This document shows, piece by piece, positions 1-4,125 of a DNA stretch of 5,618 nucleotides. Under the pieces are notes generated by a model, which worked only from the letters and a program-made list of their open reading frames with translations, was not told the DNA's origin and did not search any database. How positions within the stretch are numbered: position 1 is the first letter of the stretch; each line of letters begins with the position of its first letter. The stretch comes from an uncultured bacterium. GTDB taxonomy: Bacteria; Pseudomonadota; Gammaproteobacteria; Burkholderiales; Burkholderiaceae_D. The position numbers and the translations under genes were made by a program. Location of the stretch: contig CAIQLE010000260.1 in the NCBI GenBank assembly GCA_903872555.1, positions 1 to 5,618 on the forward strand, in the 5' to 3' direction.

Positions 1-342
1 CCCTCGACCTGCTTTTGCAGCTCATGCGCATCCGCTTCTACGGACATCAGGGTATCGGTGTCGTTCTCTTCACGCGCCATCTCAAGCAGATCGGTGGCAT
101 CTTTCAGGCCGCCGCAGATGGAGGTGAGGCTGTCGACAATCGCTTCCAGGGATTTTTTTTCTTTGCCCAGATCCTGAGCGCGCTTGGGATCGTCCCAGAC
201 GTCGGGGTCTTCGAGTTCGCCGTTGACTTGTTCGAGTTTCTCTGACTTCAGATCGAAGTCAAAGATACCTCCGAAGTTCTTGCTCGCGCAGCGTGAGATC
301 GGCGAGCAGGGCGGTGAGGGCGTTGAGGCGTTCGGCTTCCAT
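1..342 (-). CDS. prfB: Peptide chain release factor 2 (RF2), N-terminal part, cut by window edge; programmed +1 frameshift
   Basis: RF2 recognises UGA and UAA stop codons on the ribosome and triggers release of the finished peptide. Reading on the minus strand from ATG at 342, zero frame gives 27 codons (MEAERLNALTALLADL..., ending LRRYL) followed by an in-frame TGA at 261-259. Shifting +1 at that point gives DFDLKSEKLEQVNGELEDPD and then VWDDPKRAQDLGKEKKSLEAIVDSL, which continues open to base 1. This matches the RF2 N-terminal helical domain (E. coli has LRGYL, then [22 protein letters not shown]). The catalytic GGQ domain lies beyond the window. The MEAE... start is typical of betaproteobacterial RF2. 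Only a weak GGAA (358-355) precedes the ATG, about 12 nt upstream. A clean TATAAT lies further upstream, so the gene probably has its own promoter and is independent of the lipase operon. Identification is very secure; the frameshift means that simple ORF calling breaks this gene. Confidence 0.96.
258..272 (-). promoter_or_regulatory. RF2 autoregulatory +1 frameshift site
   Basis: On the minus strand the sequence reads GGAGG-TAT-CTT-TGA-C. The internal Shine-Dalgarno-like GGAGG (272-268) sits three bases before the slippery CTT-T, and TGA (261-259) is the zero-frame stop. This is the same arrangement as in E. coli prfB (AGGGGGTATCTTTGAC). When RF2 is scarce, the UGA is decoded slowly, the ribosome slips from CUU to UUU, and it continues in the +1 frame at GAC, so RF2 controls its own synthesis. 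The element is seen directly; the mechanism is established for the family. Confidence 0.95.
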
Positions 343-372
343 AGGGATTCAGGCTTCCAGCAAAAGCCTGTG

Positions 373-378
373 ATTATA
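373..378 (-). promoter_or_regulatory. Probable -10 element of the prfB promoter
   Basis: The minus strand carries a perfect TATAAT hexamer here, 30 bases upstream of the prfB ATG, which would give a leader of roughly 20-25 nt. No good TTGACA-like -35 is present at 16-18 bp (the best candidates are around CTGTTT/TCCTGT), so the promoter would rely on the strong -10 or an activator. Assigned from position and hexamer only. Confidence 0.5.
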
Positions 379-381
379 CCG

Positions 382-409
382 AAGCGCGCGCCCAAACAGG
401 AGGGCGCTT
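382..409 (-). terminator. GC-rich hairpin after the lipase gene, possible weak terminator
   Basis: GCGCCC (388-393) pairs with GGGCGC (402-407) around an 8-base loop, and flanking AAG/CTT can extend the stem across a bulge. It starts 18 bases past the lipase stop on the minus strand and just before the prfB -10 element, the right place to separate the two units. Neither strand has a proper T tract after the stem, so it may be an inefficient or Rho-assisted terminator, or simply a GC palindrome. Confidence 0.35.
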
Positions 410-426
410 ATTCACGCATGGAATCC

Positions 427-1653
427 CTAAGCGCTGCTCTGCACATACAGGCTTGAGAACGCTTCCTGCCGGTGGGCGCTGAGGATATTGCGATGTTCTG
501 GTGCCAGATCGGCAAATGTGGCCTGATACAGCTTGCCCAGAGACTGAGGTGTGGCGATTTTTTGGCCGGTGAGGGTAGCCAACAGATTCACCAGACGTGG
601 CTGCATTTTCGGGCTGCTAACGGGGTCACGCTTGATGCGGAGTATCGATTGCTTTTCTATGCGCTGATCCAAATCCGGCAGAGACTTCACTTCATTCAGG
701 CAAGCGCTGCCAAGGGCTGCCGGATTGTAGCAAGTAGCCTGCAGATTCTGGCGTATGCCAACATAATTGGCGATGCCACCGCCCAGCGAATGGCCGGTCA
801 GGCTAAGTGCGGCTTTATCGTTTTGTCTGCCCATGATGAGTTGCGCCAGTGTTTCCGCTTGCTGATGTGCCGCAGGCACACCACCGTAGCCAATAAATTG
901 TTGCACATTGGTTTTTAACTGCGCCCGCCAAGCCGCGCCGCGCCCTGTGCCCGGCAGGGTTAAGGTATACACAGGCTGATGTTGTTCATTCAGTAGTGGT
1001 TCACCGTTTTCCTGCATGACTTGTTCTAGCCCTGCCACCAGTCCCGTACTGGGATCACGAAAGCAGCCTGAGTACGGACAGAAGAATTTTTCAATATCGC
1101 TGTTTTTCAATTGCTCATGCATGGCATTCCCTGCATGCCCTGTCTGCATGGCCAATGCCAGCTGGCCCGCTCTACCGGCCTTTTCTATATCAGCCTTTTC
1201 TTTGGCGGTGAATCCGGGTGCATCGGGTTTCATATCGCGCCATCGTTTGTAGTTGGTGGCATGCTCCCTGTTCGCCTTATTTTTCAACAAATTAGAACGC
1301 ACTTCGCCCAGACCATCCATGAGTGCAGCTTTGGTTTTATTCAAGGCGACCCAGAGTGGGCGTGTCGCCTGCTTCTTAGCTTCATCGATAGCTAAGCGCT
1401 GATCATTGGGTGGAGGCGCATGCAGAGGACAGATCAAGTCGGAGCGATGGCTTGAGGGCAGGCTGGGATGTTCAGCTGTTGGTGTTGGTATAGCAGAGGC
1501 ACTGGCTTGATGCTTGGGGATGCATGCAGCGCTGAATGCGTTTGATTTATTTGCAGTAGCTTGTTCTTTAAGCTTAGGTACAGCGGAATGAAGTTCATGC
1601 GATAGCTGTAAGTGACTGAATGCTCGATCAACAATATTAGAATTATTATGCAT
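427..1653 (-). CDS. Class 3 lipase-like protein, candidate type III secreted effector
   Basis: A 408-residue protein with an alpha/beta-hydrolase lipase core in its C-terminal half. Visible signatures are LTLPGTGRG (231-239), a likely oxyanion-hole strand; LSLTGHSLGGG (283-293) with Ser289 as nucleophile; and LRIKRDPVSSP (338-348), where Asp343 fits the acid of the triad as in class 3 lipases. His387 or His394 (PEHRNILSAHR) would complete it. Residues 1-90 are polar and rich in Ala, Ser, Pro, His and Asn, look disordered, and lack a Sec signal peptide. Residues 91-185 are charged and helical, and Cys192/Cys197 form a C-x4-C just before the core. ATG 1653 is the only usable start after an in-frame TGA, yet it has no Shine-Dalgarno and an AT-rich leader. 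The CesT-like gene lies 74 bp upstream on the same strand. A lipase fold is well supported; an effector role (lipid hydrolysis in a host cell) is inferred from context. Substrate is unknown. Confidence 0.78.
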   Translation of the reverse strand: MHNNSNIVDRAFSHLQLSHELHSAVPKLKEQATANKSNAFSAACIPKHQASASAIPTPTAEHPSLPSSHRSDLICPLHAPPPNDQRLAIDEAKKQATRPLWVALNKTKAALMDGLGEVRSNLLKNKANREHATNYKRWRDMKPDAPGFTAKEKADIEKAGRAGQLALAMQTGHAGNAMHEQLKNSDIEKFFCPYSGCFRDPSTGLVAGLEQVMQENGEPLLNEQHQPVYTLTLPGTGRGAAWRAQLKTNVQQFIGYGGVPAAHQQAETLAQLIMGRQNDKAALSLTGHSLGGGIANYVGIRQNLQATCYNPAALGSACLNEVKSLPDLDQRIEKQSILRIKRDPVSSPKMQPRLVNLLATLTGQKIATPQSLGKLYQATFADLAPEHRNILSAHRQEAFSSLYVQSSA

Positions 1654-1727
1654 AGCTAAACATATAGATCGTTCATTTCAAATCACTGCACCTTAGCTTA
1701 TGGCTCTTCACCCTACAGTACCTAGCC

Positions 1728-2165
1728 TTACACCAGCGCCTTATTTGCCATAGCTTCAGTCTGCGACTTCGCAGCAGCGTCTGCGTTAAAACTACTGCGC
1801 ACCAGATCCAGTGCTGCAATAAAGTTATCTAAAGCATTCTCAAAGCTGCGCGCATCAGAATCAGGAATCAGCAGATTGAAGCACAGCATGAGCCTCTGTA
1901 TATCCGGATCCCAGGCCAGCCAGCAGCCGCCCAGAGGGCGGCCATAGCGATTCAGTTCCAATGCTGTCAACAGACCCGCCACGGGATCATCTTCAGGCAG
2001 GGCGACGGCAGGCGCTGAAAAATGGCAGAGACTGGAATGGGCCGGCACTTCCAGCATGATCAAGGTCTGATCGTCACGCAGCAGACCGGAGATGCCATCT
2101 TCATCCAGCGCAGCGCCATGCACTCGCTGAGCCAGCCAGTGGTTGAGCTGATCACGCATGTCCAT
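1728..2165 (-). CDS. Putative class I (CesT-family) type III secretion chaperone
   Basis: A 145-residue acidic protein (21 Asp/Glu against 10 Lys/Arg by my count) without signal peptide or membrane segment. The order of elements fits the CesT/SicP fold: an N-terminal amphipathic helix (2-16), beta strands around 25-50, a helix (62-74, VAGLLTALELNRYG), a hairpin with GG-CWLAWDPDIQRLMLCFNLLI (79-100), and a long C-terminal helix (104-126, FENALDNFIAALDLVRSSF). CesT itself has the parallel string of a Leu-rich helix, a GG turn, a hydrophobic strand pair, and a terminal helix with Leu/Phe/Val spacing. Such proteins form cytoplasmic dimers that hold the N-terminus of a cognate effector and target it to the type III ATPase. 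The neighbouring downstream lipase is the obvious client. GGAG lies 5 nt before ATG 2165, favouring that start over Met3. The last 20 residues are an Ala/Lys-rich tail. Similarity is by pattern, not alignment score. Confidence 0.72.
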   Translation of the reverse strand: MDMRDQLNHWLAQRVHGAALDEDGISGLLRDDQTLIMLEVPAHSSLCHFSAPAVALPEDDPVAGLLTALELNRYGRPLGGCWLAWDPDIQRLMLCFNLLIPDSDARSFENALDNFIAALDLVRSSFNADAAAKSQTEAMANKALV

Positions 2166-2170
2166 GAAGA

Positions 2171-2174
2171 CTCC
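2171..2174 (-). promoter_or_regulatory. Ribosome binding site of the chaperone gene
   Basis: GGAG on the minus strand, preceded by a run of A and C, lies 5 bases before ATG 2165. It chooses this start over the second in-frame ATG six bases downstream, and contrasts with the lipase gene, which has no recognisable site. Confidence 0.65.
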
Positions 2175-2256
2175 GTTTTTTCAAGCGACGGGATGACGTA
2201 ATTCGAAACAGACTGGCAATCAACTTAACGCCTAAAGCGCGGTATGGGCAGGAATC

Positions 2257-2276
2257 AGTGCATCAATTGATGCACT
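2257..2276. promoter_or_regulatory. Perfect 20-bp palindrome, candidate operator upstream of the chaperone-lipase operon
   Basis: AGTGCATCAATTGATGCACT is identical to its own reverse complement over all 20 bases. Its centre is about 101 bases upstream of the chaperone start. There is no T tract after it, so it does not look like a terminator. Size and symmetry fit a dimeric regulator site (for example LuxR-, TetR- or MarR-type), but I do not recognise a specific consensus. A TTGATG inside it could double as a poor -35, with no convincing -10 at the right distance. Confidence 0.5.
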
Positions 2277-2324
2277 AGGTATGTCTGGATTCAGCCACAC
2301 CGATGCGTCGCTCAGCTTTTTACA

Positions 2325-2389
2325 CGAATCAGCTGAACGAATCAGCTGAACGAATCAGCTGAACGAATCAGTTGCAGGAATCAGTTGCG
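2325..2389. repeat. Five tandem 13-bp repeats with a palindromic core
   Basis: Three perfect copies of CGAATCAGCTGAA (2325-2337, 2338-2350, 2351-2363) are followed by CGAATCAGTTGCA (2364-2376, two differences) and GGAATCAGTTGCG (2377-2389, four differences). The first three contain the 8-base palindrome TCAGCTGA. The same GGAATCAGT string occurs once more next to the 20-bp palindrome (2251-2259). The array begins 18 bases after the tpsB stop in the direction of transcription and lies about 160-225 bases upstream of the chaperone start, so it could be an iterated protein-binding site or a slippage-prone spacer. Confidence 0.85.
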
Positions 2390-2406
2390 CGCAGCTTCAG
2401 ACAAAA

Positions 2407-4125
2407 TCAGAAATTTTTAGTCAGCGTTATCCATGCTCTGGGTGAATGAGACAGATTCGCCTGCTCAGGCCCGAGTGGCAAGGCGACCGAGGCGTTGACG
2501 CTGAGATGATCCTTGCTGACCCAGCTCAGACCCAGCCCCGTACCGTACAACTGCACCTGATTACTGCCCGCTGCCCAGGGGCTGGCATTCACCATCACAT
2601 GCGCAGCATCCACAAATGCCGATGCAGATAGCTGGCCCTGATAAACCGCGCCTAGACTATGCCGCAATTCTGAGCTGATCAGCACCGCGTTGTCACCCAC
2701 GATGCTACCCGTATCATAAGCACGCAAGCCTAGCGGGCCGCCCAGACTGATTTTTTGTGATGAATCCAGATTGCCCATCGCCCATTGCGCCGTCAGTTTC
2801 AACAGTAAAGAATTACTTGCACTGATATTTTGCAAACGCGAGAGATTGGTATTCCATTTTGCATACGTGCCCTGAGTTTTTGCTGTGGCTGCATCAGTCA
2901 ATTGCGTTGCCGCATCTGTCAGGCTGACTTGACCTGTTGTCAGGCCTAGGCTCCAGTTATTGATGCCACCGCCCAGCCAGGTATCGCGATTATCACCATA
3001 CAGACTAGCTGTCAGATTATTCAGCTGACGCTGTGAGCGTAGGGTGTCATTGTTGATCAGGTCACGCATCATCAGATGGTCATACTGAATCTGACTATAA
3101 ATATTGCTGTCGGCACTGCGTTGCAGCGGATGCCGCAGCCACAGACTTTGTACCTGAGCCGTGCCATTCGAATGCAAGGCTGCCAGCGAATCACCCAGAA
3201 CATAATTCAGATCGGAATAAGACACACCGGCCCGCGTGCCAAAGCGGTTGAGCAGAATGTCATAGCCCAGCCGGCCATAAGTCATGCCATGACCGGAATT
3301 GAGGGCATTCACACTCAGCACATCGCCCAGATGCAAAGGATTGTTATAGTTAAAACTAGCGCCCAGTCGGGTGCGTCCTGTGAACTGACTGCCAAAATTA
3401 TCCAGCGCTACATTGCCAGTAAAAGCCGGCGCTGCCTCGCTACGGACCTGTAGCGCAGAGGTGCCGACAGCTGCGCCGGGCTTCATCGTGGCCCGAATCA
3501 CCACACCCGGGATATCCGACATCAGTAGCAGGCTGCGATCAAGATCTTGCTGACGTATCGCCTGACCTGTTTGCAGCGGCTTTAATCCGTCTTGAAGAAT
3601 GACTGTTCGTACTTGACTGTTGTTGATCAGCGTAACGTCGGCGTAGCGCGCTTCCAGTATGAGCAGAGTAACCACACCATCGCGTACGCTTTGTTCAGGA
3701 ATCACTGCGCGTGATAAAGGATACCCATGCTGGTGGTAATAATCAGTCAGCCGACCTGCTAGCTCGTTCAGCTGAGTCAGATCCAGTGTTTGCCCTTCGA
3801 CATAGGTAATCAGGGACATCAGCACCGACGAAGGTATCAGCGTATTCCCAAGCAGCTCTATGCGCTTCACCCTGAAAGGCTGACTGAAAGGGACTCTCCC
3901 TGTGTCGGGTTGAGTGAAGTTAAATTCTGAACCCAGAGAAGGAAGCGCGGGCTGCGATTCCGGCATGTTCTGCTGCAGAATAGTTCCTGCATCCGGCGTA
4001 GGATTAATTGCTGCCTCTGAGAACAGAGGCAGCGTTGTGACTAAGAGAGCGAACCAGGTCGGGTATGAGCAACAAGCCTTGCTCAATGAGAGCTCACGGT
4101 TTTCACTGGAAGTTTTACGCCACAT
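2407..4125 (-). CDS. Two-partner secretion outer-membrane transporter (TpsB; FhaC/ShlB/HMW1B family)
   Basis: The protein exports the neighbouring TpsA across the outer membrane. From ATG 4125 it has 572 residues, close to the usual 550-590. A hydrophobic stretch (TWFALLVTTLPLF, 23-35) and SEA-A (36-39) give a Sec signal peptide, then a proline-rich linker with a GTILQQ helix. Two POTRA domains follow at about 84-158 (FRVKRIELLGNTLIPSS... to LLILEARYADV) and 162-228. The 16-strand barrel spans about 235-572, opening with ALDNFGSQFTGRTRLGASF and carrying the L6 loop motif GGPLGLRAYDTG (462-473; LRAY replaces the common VRGY). It ends in aromatic Phe572 (WITLTKNF), as barrel proteins need for Bam insertion. 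ATG 4125 overlaps tpsA by 43 nt without a well-placed ribosome site. TTG 4086, overlapping the tpsA TGA as TTGA, would give a shorter, more typical signal peptide. The two genes are surely one operon. Confidence 0.93.
   Translation of the reverse strand: MWRKTSSENRELSLSKACCSYPTWFALLVTTLPLFSEAAINPTPDAGTILQQNMPESQPALPSLGSEFNFTQPDTGRVPFSQPFRVKRIELLGNTLIPSSVLMSLITYVEGQTLDLTQLNELAGRLTDYYHQHGYPLSRAVIPEQSVRDGVVTLLILEARYADVTLINNSQVRTVILQDGLKPLQTGQAIRQQDLDRSLLLMSDIPGVVIRATMKPGAAVGTSALQVRSEAAPAFTGNVALDNFGSQFTGRTRLGASFNYNNPLHLGDVLSVNALNSGHGMTYGRLGYDILLNRFGTRAGVSYSDLNYVLGDSLAALHSNGTAQVQSLWLRHPLQRSADSNIYSQIQYDHLMMRDLINNDTLRSQRQLNNLTASLYGDNRDTWLGGGINNWSLGLTTGQVSLTDAATQLTDAATAKTQGTYAKWNTNLSRLQNISASNSLLLKLTAQWAMGNLDSSQKISLGGPLGLRAYDTGSIVGDNAVLISSELRHSLGAVYQGQLSASAFVDAAHVMVNASPWAAGSNQVQLYGTGLGLSWVSKDHLSVNASVALPLGPEQANLSHSPRAWITLTKNF

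Noticed and set aside
15..456. Two overlapping plus-strand open frames opposite prfB
   Set aside because: The minus strand encodes RF2 here with high certainty; these frames are shadows of its codon bias.
472..918. 148-codon plus-strand open frame opposite the lipase gene
   Set aside because: It lies wholly antisense to the well-supported lipase core, its translation has no recognisable family pattern, and no ribosome site precedes it.
1434..1634. 66-codon minus-strand open frame in another frame of the lipase N-terminus
   Set aside because: Overlaps the lipase 5' region, has no ribosome site or family features, and the lipase frame runs through to a recognisable enzyme.
427..2165. Type VI lipase effector (Tle) with immunity protein
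   Set aside because: Tle immunity proteins usually carry a signal peptide or lipobox; the small protein has neither, it lies upstream rather than downstream, and no VgrG, PAAR or Eag gene is visible. Its pattern fits CesT better.
2257..2276. Intrinsic terminator for tpsB
   Set aside because: The palindrome would form a loop-poor AU-containing hairpin and is not followed by a T tract on either strand.
2325..2389. CRISPR array
   Set aside because: The 13-bp units are contiguous without spacers and far too short for CRISPR repeats.
2166..2406. Sigma-70, sigma-54 or HrpL promoter for the chaperone operon
   Set aside because: TTGATG or TTGATT can serve as -35, but no acceptable -10 stands at 16-18 bp; no GG-N10-GC or GGAACC-type box was found. 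A promoter is likely here but cannot be placed.
3076..3453. 125-codon plus-strand open frame opposite tpsB
   Set aside because: Antisense to the start of the transporter barrel, with low-complexity translation and no start signal.
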